A stretch of 64,000 nt of DNA from the NCBI RefSeq assembly GCF_013155395.1, contig NZ_JABJWC010000012.1, forward strand, positions 1 to 64,000. The letters run 5' to 3'. A program made the position numbers and the translations under genes. This DNA is from Komagataeibacter melomenusus. Its GTDB lineage: Bacteria; Pseudomonadota; Alphaproteobacteria; Acetobacterales; Acetobacteraceae. The stretch's first letter is position 1; each line of letters begins with the position of its first letter. The notes beneath the pieces were generated by a model. The model did no database searches, was not told where the DNA came from, and saw only the letters and a list, made by a program, of their open reading frames with translations. Below are positions 45,617-53,901 of this stretch, piece after piece.

Positions 45617-46131
45617 AGCGTCACCTTATGCATATGAGTTTGCCCAGTTACAGGATCGTCAATTAACGTTGCTGCCACCTTGTAAAGCAGCCCGTGCTTT
45701 TGCGCTGTCCATGACACATCATGCTTTCCGCCGGGAAAGGTCACAGTTCCAGTGCACTGCCGCGTTCCGTCAGGGTCTACGGATTCATTGGATACCTGCA
45801 CCACTATGTGAGACGCAGACTGTCCAACGAGGGGAGCTACCTGTTTGGCCACGCTATGAGTGACCAGCATTTTGCCGCACACTGACGCAACGCCGGTATC
45901 TTCGGCGTCTACCTTATCTTGGTGTTGTTCCATGGCGTGAGCCGTGGCCATAGCAGCGCCTGTTCCTGCTGCACTGGCCGCAGCGGTATGTGCGGCTGTG
46001 CTAGCCAAGGAGCTAATGATGCCTCCAGCATGAGCCGTTATAGGCATCGTGAACAAGCAAAATGCGGTAGCCGTAAATGACGGGACGCGCTTATCTAACC
46101 TTAAATTAGAAGCGAATATCTTATATTTCAT
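45613..46131 (-). CDS. Small secreted protein, transposon passenger
   Basis: A 172-residue exported protein: a signal peptide ends near AHAGG (residue 35), and an Ala-rich segment (about 44-65) may form a glycine-zipper-like or membrane helix. The C-terminal half reads as beta-strands with two cysteines (VCGK, QCTG). I do not recognise the family. It is translationally coupled to the 360-residue secreted protein. The 454 bases upstream contain a highly structured repeat region. Confidence 0.65.
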   Translation of the reverse strand: MKYKIFASNLRLDKRVPSFTATAFCLFTMPITAHAGGIISSLASTAAHTAAASAAGTGAAMATAHAMEQHQDKVDAEDTGVASVCGKMLVTHSVAKQVAPLVGQSASHIVVQVSNESVDPDGTRQCTGTVTFPGGKHDVSWTAQKHGLLYKVAATLIDDPVTGQTHMHKVTL

Positions 46132-46585
46132 TTATTAATACCTCGTCGGAAAGCCCTACGACAGGCCCGTTTACCAGTGATCTCCCTGGCGTCGGGCGGG
46201 TCGTAGCGTGTTCACACGAGGTATAGGCACGCCCTGCTTATTTCCCTTGGGCGATGAACGAGTAAACCCGTCACCACTTTGGCTCGAAAGCCGGGTGTTG
46301 CATTAGGCAGGCCACCCGACAGAGGGCGACCTCGTGTGAAAAGGCGCTACGACACGCCGTTTATTATCATACGCGAAAGCCGTCTTTTAGGCAAGATTTC
46401 TGAAAAAGCGCTTAAACACAAACACTTACATCAACATAATAGAGCGGCTGTCAGAAGATAAACCAATCCAACATATAAGTATTGAAAATAGAAAAAAGAA
46501 AGCAATATAATAAAAATATGGTCAAAAAACCGCATTTTATATAATTTTATTATTATATACGATAATGTAGGAGAATATTTTTAAA
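46132..46585. other. Structured intergenic region inside the transposon
   Basis: These 454 bases lie between two divergent genes. The first 220 hold a threefold repeat and several nested hairpins (see 46140-46353); the rest is very AT-rich and probably holds the transposase promoter. A 60-codon open frame at 46279-46461 has no ribosome binding site and is not called. Confidence 0.55.
46140..46353 (-). ncRNA. Candidate structured RNA or DNA element with three related 23-25-bp repeats
   Basis: A unit of the form ACCTCGT...CTACGAC occurs at 46140-46162 and 46329-46353 in direct orientation and at 46200-46222 inverted. The inverted copy can pair with either of the others; CTACGAC (46156-46162) and GTCGTAG (46200-46206) bracket further pairing GCCCG/CGGGC and CCAG/CTGG. 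Between 46223 and 46328 there are additional hairpins. It could be a 5' leader of the minus-strand genes, a separate RNA, or a replication/recombination site; the minus strand is my guess because the secreted-protein operon starts nine bases beyond its edge. I recognise no known RNA family. Confidence 0.4.
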
Positions 46586-47401
46586 ATGTACGATACTGAT
46601 TTGACAGATCAGCAGTGGGAGTTGCTAGAGCCTTACATTTTCAAAGCTAAACCGGGAGGTCGCCCTCGCTCAACCAATATGAGAGGGGTGATCAACGCGA
46701 TTTTTTATGTCCTAAAAAATGGCTGTATGTGGCGCAGCTTGCCGCGCGATTTCCCGCCGTGGCAGACCGTTTACCGGTATTTCCGGCATTTAGGTGCATC
46801 GAAAGCGTTCGATAATGCATTTAGGGATATGTATGAGCGCGTAAGGGTGAAAGATGAACGTAACCCTGAACCATCCCTGCTGATTGTGGATAGCCAGAGC
46901 GTAAAAACCGACAAGACTGCTGTATTTGATACTCGTGGATATGATGGCGGCAAGAGAGTCAAAGGCCGAAAGCGGCATCTTGCGGTTGATAGTGCCGGGA
47001 ATATTGTTGATGTTTTTATTAGTAATGCCAACCTGAATAACGTTAAAGGAACTAATAAATTATTTAAATCAATTCAGAAAATGTATACTTTTACGGCAAT
47101 TGATTTGGTAATTGCGGATAAAGGATACAGAGGCGAGAGGTTTAAAAAGTATGTTGCTCGCAGATTCGGTGGCGAAGTTGAAATAGGTGAGAATCACACT
47201 AGTATGGAAACTGACTTTGTGCCTGCTAAAAAGCGTTGGCTGGTTGAACGTGCCCTCGGTTGGCTGAATAATTATCGCCGACTAGCCAAGGATTACGAGG
47301 AAAAAATTGAGGTATCCCGGCACATGATACGCATGGCAGCAATGCGGCTCATGCTCCGTCGCCTTTGTCCAGTTCCGAGGAAAGGGAAGACGTGGATTTA
47401 A
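46586..47401 (+). CDS. IS5-family transposase
   Basis: A 271-residue single-frame transposase. An N-terminal helix-turn-helix region (DLTDQQWELLEPYI, about 5-60) is followed by a DDE catalytic domain with D102 (LLIVDSQSVKT), D178 (DLVIADKGYRG) and E221 (RWLVERALGWLNNYRR). All three acidic residues are intact and no stop interrupts it. It probably recognises the 18-bp ends that enclose the whole 5-kb element. GGAG lies 12 bases before the ATG. Confidence 0.92.
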   Translation: MYDTDLTDQQWELLEPYIFKAKPGGRPRSTNMRGVINAIFYVLKNGCMWRSLPRDFPPWQTVYRYFRHLGASKAFDNAFRDMYERVRVKDERNPEPSLLIVDSQSVKTDKTAVFDTRGYDGGKRVKGRKRHLAVDSAGNIVDVFISNANLNNVKGTNKLFKSIQKMYTFTAIDLVIADKGYRGERFKKYVARRFGGEVEIGENHTSMETDFVPAKKRWLVERALGWLNNYRRLAKDYEEKIEVSRHMIRMAAMRLMLRRLCPVPRKGKTWI

Positions 47402-47587
47402 CACTATTAATTTTTATTTTTGTCACTTAAGTATTAAAATAAATAAAAATTACATTTCGTGGAAATATAATATTAAGCAATACATAAAAATAACTTTTTT
47501 ACGAAAATCACATGAAATAAGGTAGGAAATTTGCTTTTAATTTTCCATTTGATAGAATATAGTAATCCTAAATATGGAGACATATAA

Positions 47588-47869
47588 ATGTGCGTATTTA
47601 ATATGAATGGCGTGGGCATCCCATTTTCTAGAATAGACGTTTCTTGCCTTCCTGAAAATAAAAGCATAATTCTTATATCAAGACCTAAAGGTGAAATATT
47701 GTCATATTCAGAAAATCCAAAATTATGGTTTGAAGTAAATAATTTTTCAAAAATGAAAATTTCTGGAATATTTATATATAATGGAGATAATCCAGATACA
47801 TTTTGGCAAAGAGCTATGGAAATGTCTGGGGGTGATCTATCTGATGATACAATATTTTTTAGTCATTAA
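47588..47869 (+). CDS. Uncharacterised AT-rich protein, transposon passenger
   Basis: A 93-residue soluble protein with no family I recognise. GGAG lies 8 bases before the ATG, which supports translation. The base composition is strongly AT-rich. It converges on two small minus-strand ORFs whose stop is only five bases away. Confidence 0.5.
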   Translation: MCVFNMNGVGIPFSRIDVSCLPENKSIILISRPKGEILSYSENPKLWFEVNNFSKMKISGIFIYNGDNPDTFWQRAMEMSGGDLSDDTIFFSH

Positions 47870-47873
47870 ATAA

Positions 47874-48047
47874 TTAGTGGTGATCATGTAAATGCTTTGT
47901 TTTTTGGTCACCAATATAACATACTAGCCGTGGGAAAATAAGGTTCCAAATAATTTTCGATAACTTGTTTTTTATTTTATCGAAAATTGTTATCTTTATA
48001 TTAAATTTTTCTATTGCTCTGTAGTTTATTTCATCATCGTTAAGCAT
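47874..48047 (-). CDS. Small ORF, 57 residues, coupled to the next
   Basis: A 57-residue open frame whose ATG overlaps the stop codon of the small ORF at 48040-48192. The sequence is basic, with an IIWNLIFPRLVCYIG hydrophobic segment and a DHH ending. AAAG precedes the start. No family is recognised. The overlap with its neighbour is the main support. Confidence 0.4.
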   Translation of the reverse strand: MLNDDEINYRAIEKFNIKITIFDKIKNKLSKIIWNLIFPRLVCYIGDQKTKHLHDHH

Positions 48048-48192
48048 TTTCTTTATCCTCTGATTTTATTAAATTCTCAAACCCCGGCACGTTCGTAGTC
48101 GTCCGCGGTTCTTCTGCGTCGTCTACCCTCTCCGTACACTCCATACCGGGATGTACCTGGGCCTTTACAAGAACCTCCAAGAGTGTCGGCAT
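48040..48192 (-). CDS. Small ORF, 50 residues
   Basis: A 50-residue acidic open frame starting MPTLLEVLVKAQVHPG. The ATG is preceded by GGAGGGCAGGAA, a strong ribosome binding site. Its stop overlaps the start of the 57-residue ORF. No family is recognised. The pair has the layout of a small two-gene module such as a toxin and antitoxin, which is inference. Confidence 0.45.
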   Translation of the reverse strand: MPTLLEVLVKAQVHPGMECTERVDDAEEPRTTTNVPGFENLIKSEDKENA

Positions 48193-48324
48193 TTCCTGCC
48201 CTCCCAATTGGTTTGCGTAAGGGTTGGGGAGGTTCCCCAGTCCCGTTTATAATTGGGTTGTTTCCTGCCGTATTTTGTGGTTTTTATTAAATTGACATCA
48301 ATATATGGTAGAGAGCTTTAAGCT

Positions 48325-48921
48325 TTGGCCGATCTTGCTAATTTAGCAATTACCTGCACTTCGTCCCCATCCTCTGCGCCAGCACCAGATGTTTATTCGA
48401 TCTTCGGTCATTTGGTGACAGTTAAGCCATCCGATATCGGAACGTTGATCGTAACCCTCGTAATTGGGTCCGTAACTGTCTGGATTGCCAACTGGCAGCG
48501 ACGCATAGCCAAGGAAAAGATCATTTCAGAATTGTTCGACCGTAGATACAAAATATACTATTCTTTCGTTGAGCACATACAATTGGCTCTTATTTGTATA
48601 GATATGAAAGATTTCTACGCGTCAGAAATGGAAGTAATATCATCATGTGAAGAGGCGAGGTTTTTATTTGGTGAAAAACTGCACAAAAGACTCGTAAAAA
48701 TAAAAGATGCCCTTCAGGACATCAGAAACGAACGACATTTCCAAGATCAAATTCGTAGCGCGGCTTTGTCTGATTATGGGAATTCGCGTGAATTGTCCAA
48801 ACAGTCTTTTGAAAGAGGCATAAATTTAGAAAAAGCTTTACGAAGCGAGTTATCCGGACCACTGGCAGCGGATTTTATGCCGTTTCTGAAAATTGAGGAT
48901 TTCAGGAAACAACGTTCATAA
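48325..48921 (+). CDS. Single-span membrane protein of unknown function, transposon passenger
   Basis: A 198-residue protein. One hydrophobic segment (about 38-55, GTLIVTLVIGSVTVWIA) anchors it, and the rest is a charged helical cytoplasmic region. It starts at TTG 48325, preceded by GAGAG; no ATG is available until well inside the frame. It is the last gene before the right end of the transposon. No family is recognised. Confidence 0.55.
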   Translation: MADLANLAITCTSSPSSAPAPDVYSIFGHLVTVKPSDIGTLIVTLVIGSVTVWIANWQRRIAKEKIISELFDRRYKIYYSFVEHIQLALICIDMKDFYASEMEVISSCEEARFLFGEKLHKRLVKIKDALQDIRNERHFQDQIRSAALSDYGNSRELSKQSFERGINLEKALRSELSGPLAADFMPFLKIEDFRKQRS

Positions 48922-48960
48922 TTTCAAGGCCGTGGCTTTCGGGGCTGTGAAGGCTAAGGG

Positions 48961-48978
48961 GACTTTTGAAACAGTCTC
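48961..48978 (-). repeat. Right terminal inverted repeat of the transposon
   Basis: GACTTTTGAAACAGTCTC, the exact reverse complement of the left end, followed by the target duplication TAA. Confidence 0.9.
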
Positions 48979-49012
48979 TAAGCCCGTCGCGCCAATAGGC
49001 GCGACGGGCTTA
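48979..49012. terminator. Terminator of the NCS1 gene, displaced by the transposon
   Basis: AAGCCCGTCGCGCC (48980-48993) pairs perfectly with GGCGCGACGGGCTT (48998-49011) around AATA. Before the insertion, its 5' arm and loop encoded the last residues SPSRQ and the TAG stop of the NCS1 permease. It now lies 5 kb from that gene and between the transposon and the Hint gene. Confidence 0.85.
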
Positions 49013-49114
49013 TGGTAGCAAGGCAGGTTGATTACCATGCGCTTTTGCCACCGCATCAATATGCCGTGGCCAGTTCCCTGCGCGCCTGGTGCCGCGCAGG
49101 GAACACCTTTGGGT

Positions 49115-51055
49115 TCAAGCTGTCAGACGGAGCATCTCGGGGTCTACGTCGCTGGCTGCAGCCATGTTGTACGGGCCACCGGCCATAATTTCGAGACAGA
49201 GCAGCCCCATTGATCCAGCACGCCGCTGGCCCAGATGCAACGTGGCCTGCCCGTCTGTCCAGCGACAGGGCTCATTGCGGGGGGCATACCACCCGTCATA
49301 CCATCCCTCGGGCGCCTGGGGGGCCAGATGGGTTGCGATGGCGTGCGCCACGCTGCCTTCAAACAGCTTGATATTTCTGACCAGCACGCCCAACTGGCGC
49401 CGGTCATCGACATAGGGGCCAATCGTGTCAGCAGGCCGGCTGGTGCGTGACAGGATACGGACCGTTTCGACCCCCGGCGGAATCATGAAGAAGGCATAGC
49501 CATTGGCGTCGCGCATCTTGCGGATGATGCTGCCTGCGGGCGTCATCAGATGCAGGTCGGCATCATCGCTCAGGGCGGGCGGTTCGCAGGCAATGGCATG
49601 GCCAGCCTGGAGGGCCCGGCTTTCAAGCATGCGGAACACGGGTTCAACCACCTCCGGCGCCACGGTCAGGGGTGCCGCGGCATCTTCAGCCCAGGACCGG
49701 ACCGGTTTGCGGCCAATGCTGACAACAGCGCCATTTTGCTGAAACGTGCCGCGATTGCCCGTATCGAGATAGCTTTCGGTCAGCATGCCATCTGCCTTGA
49801 TGATGGAATGCTCTTCCGTTTCAATATGATAATACTCGTAAGCCGTAATCGACCGGTCATAAAAAACGGATCGGTTGTTAACGAGCATGCGGGCCGGTAT
49901 GAAGCCCCCTTCAAAAAACAGGCAGTGCTCGGCAGTAATCAGCATGTCCTTGCAGGGCACGCCTTCAGCAACGGCATTGCGCAGGATACGGATCGGATAG
50001 CCTGCCTCGTCATCGGGCAACCCCATGCGGACGGTTTCCTTTTTGCGGCCTGCCCATATGACCCGGCGGGTCAGCGTGCTGCCTGCGGCATAGGCAATGA
50101 TCTCATCGCCAATGCGCAGATCCTGCACCGCGCACTGGCCCGACGGCGTTTCAATCATGGAATCCGCGAGAAAACAGGCCCCGATATAGGTATTGTCATC
50201 GGCATAGGTGACCTGCAGGGGATTGGCGGCGAGATCCGTCACATTGGTTGAATAGTTGCCATCGGGCAGCGTGACACCATCTGCTGTCTTGACCGCATAT
50301 TCGGCAACCGTCTGCCCGGCGGAATTCAACATTGTGATGGTCTTGCCACCCGATCCGCTATCCTGGATCGAGTAGGCAGAAATGGCGCCGGTCGTGCCCT
50401 GCAGTTCGATCGTATCTTTCGCAGGGTCATAATTGTTCAGGGTGGTGCCGCTCAGTGTCCCGGAGGCCAGCAGGCTGATGACCGTGCCGCCGCCATTCAG
50501 GATCAGCGTGCCGCCGCCTGTACCGAAATTGACCGTGCCCCCTTCAAGAACGCTGACCAGCGCGGCACCGGTATTGAACGTGCCACCATATTCGATGTTG
50601 ACCGTGGACCCGGTCAGGAGGCCCACGAGCGATCCCCCGCTATTGCCTGTCAGGGTTGCCGTTCCGCCAACCACATTGATCGTGGTTCCCGTAATCGCGC
50701 TGACCAGACCCGATATGGTGTTGTCACCACCGATATAATAGGTATCGGCTTCCGCTGCGCCTACGCCAATGTCGACGTCGCCGGTAGAGCCTGGCGCCGT
50801 GACAATGGTCTGGTTACTTGCGGCACTAATCAGGGTGTCATAGTTGTCTGTGCCGGTCAGGACATAACCCGAAGCCGCTAGCTGCAACACGCCAAGAACG
50901 TCAATTCCAGGACTAAGATTTGTGCCTGTATATATCGTGCTTCCATCAGGCGCGGTGATCGTGACATCCCACACATCGTATATAGGTATAAGCAAATCGG
51001 TATCGGGCTGGGTAATGTTGTAAGTTACACCTGAAGCTGTCGTGTATTTGGTCAT
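49115..51055 (-). CDS. Hint-domain protein with an N-terminal repeat region
   Basis: A 646-residue protein. Residues 1-290 are Gly/Thr/Ser-rich strand repeats (such as STVNIEYGGTFNTGAALVSVLEGGTVNFG) of the autotransporter-like or beta-helix kind. A Hint (hedgehog/intein) domain follows, starting at C294 in GACFLADSMIETPSG, with RIGDEIIAYAAG and LITAEHCLFFEGGFIPA blocks. The C-terminal 200 residues form a separate domain. Hint_2 proteins of this build are common in Acetobacteraceae and are thought to self-process, but the function is unknown. The ATG at 51055 follows GGAAGG at 8 bases. Confidence 0.82.
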   Translation of the reverse strand: MTKYTTASGVTYNITQPDTDLLIPIYDVWDVTITAPDGSTIYTGTNLSPGIDVLGVLQLAASGYVLTGTDNYDTLISAASNQTIVTAPGSTGDVDIGVGAAEADTYYIGGDNTISGLVSAITGTTINVVGGTATLTGNSGGSLVGLLTGSTVNIEYGGTFNTGAALVSVLEGGTVNFGTGGGTLILNGGGTVISLLASGTLSGTTLNNYDPAKDTIELQGTTGAISAYSIQDSGSGGKTITMLNSAGQTVAEYAVKTADGVTLPDGNYSTNVTDLAANPLQVTYADDNTYIGACFLADSMIETPSGQCAVQDLRIGDEIIAYAAGSTLTRRVIWAGRKKETVRMGLPDDEAGYPIRILRNAVAEGVPCKDMLITAEHCLFFEGGFIPARMLVNNRSVFYDRSITAYEYYHIETEEHSIIKADGMLTESYLDTGNRGTFQQNGAVVSIGRKPVRSWAEDAAAPLTVAPEVVEPVFRMLESRALQAGHAIACEPPALSDDADLHLMTPAGSIIRKMRDANGYAFFMIPPGVETVRILSRTSRPADTIGPYVDDRRQLGVLVRNIKLFEGSVAHAIATHLAPQAPEGWYDGWYAPRNEPCRWTDGQATLHLGQRRAGSMGLLCLEIMAGGPYNMAAASDVDPEMLRLTA

Positions 51056-51221
51056 GTCTGATACCTTCCTTGCCGGAACTGCCCGAACCATGCGGCCTGT
51101 TGAAAGCGGCATCGGATTATGTTCCGTAAAGGTGAGCAATTGGTAAACACGGAACCAGGCTCAATAACGGCAGGAATTCAGAAGATATTTTTCATCCGGC
51201 CCCTGAAAACAGGCAAACGCG

Positions 51222-51965
51222 TTATTGTCCGGCAAGGTCAGCGCAGGCTTCCGCAAGTTCGAATCCATTCTGCATGGCAGCCCCATATGTGGTGTTGTCA
51301 TAGATCGTCCAGACCTCGGTGCCGCGGGCGGCAAGGGCTGCAACAACCTTTGCATGCGCCTTGACCGCTTCATGCGTGTACCGTGACTTATAGATGTCCG
51401 GGGCGCCGTGCAGCCGGAAATAGGCAAGCCCGCTCCAGCCACCGGGCTGTGCCGCGGGGTGTGGCCGGGCCGGGTCTGCGGCAACGCGTGCGATCCGCAG
51501 TTCTGTCAGCATTTGATCCACCATTGGCTGAAACCAGCTTGCATGCCTGGGCTCCACCACAATGCCGCCGCCAAACATGGCCCGCAGATCATGGAAGAAA
51601 CGCACGGCAATATCACCGGGATAGGCGAAACTGGGGGGAAACTGCACCAGGATCGGGCCACGTTTGTCGCCAAGGCCATCCGTTTCCCCGGCAAAGCGCT
51701 CGATCAACGCCTGACAGTCGACCAGACGGCGCTCATGCGTGATGGTTCGGGGCATCTTGACGGAAAAACGGAATGCAGACGGCACGCCTGCCGCCCAGCG
51801 CATGTAGGTCGTGCGCCGATGGGGGCGATAGAAGCTGGTATTGATCTCGACCGCCGAAAAACAGGTGGCATACCGTTCAAGCTGCGTTCCCGTTGCGGGC
51901 AGTTGCAACGTTCTGGCCATTGCGGAAGAGATCGACCAGCCCGCAATGCCGATACGAATGGACAT
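51222..51965 (-). CDS. DUF72 family protein (YecE-like)
   Basis: A 247-residue TIM-barrel-like protein of the DUF72 family. It starts MSIRIGIAGWSIS and contains the family motifs INTSFYRPHR, VKMPRTITHERRL and YFRLHGAPDIYKSRYTHEA. The molecular function is not known. GGAAGG precedes the ATG at 51965. Confidence 0.88.
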   Translation of the reverse strand: MSIRIGIAGWSISSAMARTLQLPATGTQLERYATCFSAVEINTSFYRPHRRTTYMRWAAGVPSAFRFSVKMPRTITHERRLVDCQALIERFAGETDGLGDKRGPILVQFPPSFAYPGDIAVRFFHDLRAMFGGGIVVEPRHASWFQPMVDQMLTELRIARVAADPARPHPAAQPGGWSGLAYFRLHGAPDIYKSRYTHEAVKAHAKVVAALAARGTEVWTIYDNTTYGAAMQNGFELAEACADLAGQ

Positions 51966-52293
51966 GATCCCTTCCTTCCCCATCAAGGCCATCATGGGCT
52001 ACCATAACCCGGTTTGCGGCACCACCCGATGCGTATGGGCACCGGAAAGGCATGCGGACGCATTGCGGCATTTCCGCGCCTGAAGCGCCAACACGGAGAG
52101 AGGGAAAGAATGTCCGGCCATCATGCGCAGGCCCCGCGATGACGTGATCCGCCCGGGGGATCGAGATCGGCCCCTTTCGGCCCGCTTGTGCATCGCGCCA
52201 GACCTGCAACGACAACCGCAGCAACCGGGGCCGCATGCGTTCGTCAAACAGGTGGCATGAGGGCCATCTCTTTTATCATCACAGGATTCCTTC
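51966..52293. other. Divergent intergenic region without a recognised gene
   Basis: This 328-base gap separates the DUF72 gene from the drug exporter gene and presumably holds both promoters. I see no conserved operator or RNA. Open frames here are short and unsupported. Confidence 0.35.
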
Positions 52294-53808
52294 GTGCAGT
52301 CATCTTCCGTGGCAGAGACGACATCTGCCTATAGCCCTTCGACACGTCGGCGTGTTTTCACCGGCCTGATCCTGACCATGATCATGGGCGCACTCGACCA
52401 GAGCATCGTCTCGACCGCCTTGCCCACGATCGTCAGTGACCTTGGCGGCCTTGCGCACATGTCGTGGGTGGTGACGGCGTTCATGCTGACCTCCACAATC
52501 GCCACGCCAATGTATGGCAGGCTGTCCGACATGTTCGGCAGGCGGCCGTTGCTGGCGTTCAGCATCGGCTCGTTCCTCGCCGCCTCGCTGCTATGCGGCA
52601 TTGCACAGGGCATGTGGCAGTTGATCGTGTTCCGCGGGCTTCAGGGCGTGGGGGCTGGCGGTCTGATGACACTGTCACAGACGGTGATCGGCGATATGGT
52701 CTCCCCCCGGCAGCGCGGTCGCTATCAGGGGCTGTTCACGGGCGCGTTTGCGGTCAGCAGCGTAACGGGGCCCTTTCTGGGCGGCATGCTGACCAGCGCG
52801 CTGTCGTGGCGATGGGTGTTTCTGGTCAATCTGCCCATCGGGCTTGTGGCGTTCGGGCTGATCATGCTGAGCCTGCCGGTTGGCCGGGCCGAGGCAAGGC
52901 CCCGCATCGACTACCCCGGCGCGGCCCTGCTGAGCATTGCCACGGCAGGCTACCTGCTGCTGTTCAACGCGCTTGGCACGACCCTGGCATGGACATCGCC
53001 GCTCACATTTCTCCTGCTTGGGGGTACAACGCTTGTATTCGTGCTGTTCATCCGGCAGGAGCGACGGGCGCTGGAGCCGCTGGTCAGTCTGGACCTGCTG
53101 CGTATCCCGACTTTTTCCGTCTGCGTTGCCGCAACCGGGATCATGTCCTTCGCCATGATGGGGTCCATGATCTTCCTGCCGCTTTATTACCAGCTCGTTC
53201 TGGACGAGACGCCAGCAGCCTCTGGCCTGATGATGCTGCCGCAGGTGGGTACGATGATGATCAGTTCGGTGCTGGGCGGATATGTCTCGTCCAGAACGCA
53301 ACGCTACGCGCTTCTGCTCTCCATCGGCGTTGGCATCGAGTTCACGGCGCTGAGCCTGATTGCTGTCTGCGCCCATCATGGCGCGCCAGCCCTGTTCTTC
53401 CTGCTCGGCCTGGGGTGTCTGGGCGTAGGCATGGGCATTGGCATGCCCAATGCCACGGTCATGATCCAGAACGCCGTGCCAGCGGGCGCGCTTGGCATTG
53501 CCACGGCCATGATGTCCTTCATCCGCTCGCTCGGCGGCGCGCTTGGCGTGGCCCTTTCGGGCGGTGTCATGGCACTGACCCTGCAGAACCGGCTGCAGGT
53601 GCTGCCAGAGAAAATCGACGTGCCCGCATTCCTGGAAAAGGGAATGGCCGCGATCCGTACCCTTTCACCCGCCACGCATGCTGAGGTGACGCAGGCCTAC
53701 AAGGGCGCAATCAGCGCCAGCCTGAGCGTGAGCAGCAGTTTCATGTTCCTGGCGTTCGTGCTGATCGTTGGCCTCATGGCGCACCAGACGGCCAGGCGGA
53801 ACAGATAG
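52294..53808 (+). CDS. DHA2-family MFS drug exporter (14 spans)
   Basis: A 504-residue transporter with about fourteen hydrophobic spans. The signature LDQSIVSTALPTIVSDLGG near residue 34 and GRLSDMFGRRPLL after the second span are typical of DHA2 (EmrB/QacA-like) proton antiporters. It starts at GTG 52294 with AGGA at 8 bases. No regulator gene is adjacent. Drug specificity cannot be read. Confidence 0.88.
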   Translation: MQSSSVAETTSAYSPSTRRRVFTGLILTMIMGALDQSIVSTALPTIVSDLGGLAHMSWVVTAFMLTSTIATPMYGRLSDMFGRRPLLAFSIGSFLAASLLCGIAQGMWQLIVFRGLQGVGAGGLMTLSQTVIGDMVSPRQRGRYQGLFTGAFAVSSVTGPFLGGMLTSALSWRWVFLVNLPIGLVAFGLIMLSLPVGRAEARPRIDYPGAALLSIATAGYLLLFNALGTTLAWTSPLTFLLLGGTTLVFVLFIRQERRALEPLVSLDLLRIPTFSVCVAATGIMSFAMMGSMIFLPLYYQLVLDETPAASGLMMLPQVGTMMISSVLGGYVSSRTQRYALLLSIGVGIEFTALSLIAVCAHHGAPALFFLLGLGCLGVGMGIGMPNATVMIQNAVPAGALGIATAMMSFIRSLGGALGVALSGGVMALTLQNRLQVLPEKIDVPAFLEKGMAAIRTLSPATHAEVTQAYKGAISASLSVSSSFMFLAFVLIVGLMAHQTARRNR

Positions 53809-53901
53809 AACAAAAGGCATCGCGGCTTTATTGCAACCGATCATCCGGCGCGGGCCGTCCGGCTCCCTGGCGAAATGGCCCGCACACCGCCCTGCCCTGT
53901 A

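Larger units (their letters stand above)
43922..48978. mobile_element. 5,057-bp IS5-type transposon with passenger genes
   Basis: Perfect 18-bp terminal inverted repeats (43922-43939 and 48961-48978) and a flanking TAA duplication (43919-43921 and 48979-48981) define the element. It contains one IS5-type transposase and at least seven other predicted genes, all of lower GC than the host. I could not find a second pair of inverted repeats around the transposase alone, so the whole unit may move together. The reconstructed target lies inside the terminator of the NCS1 gene. Confidence 0.8.

Noticed and set aside
46279-46461. A 60-codon plus-strand frame in the structured region
   Set aside because: It has no ribosome binding site and lies over the hairpins and repeats.
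46500-47500. A normal 1-kb IS around the transposase
   Set aside because: I could not find inverted repeats or a target duplication close to the transposase gene; only the outer 18-bp ends are convincing.
49550-50251. A 233-codon plus-strand frame in the Hint gene
   Set aside because: It is antisense to the Hint domain motifs and shows shadow-type composition.
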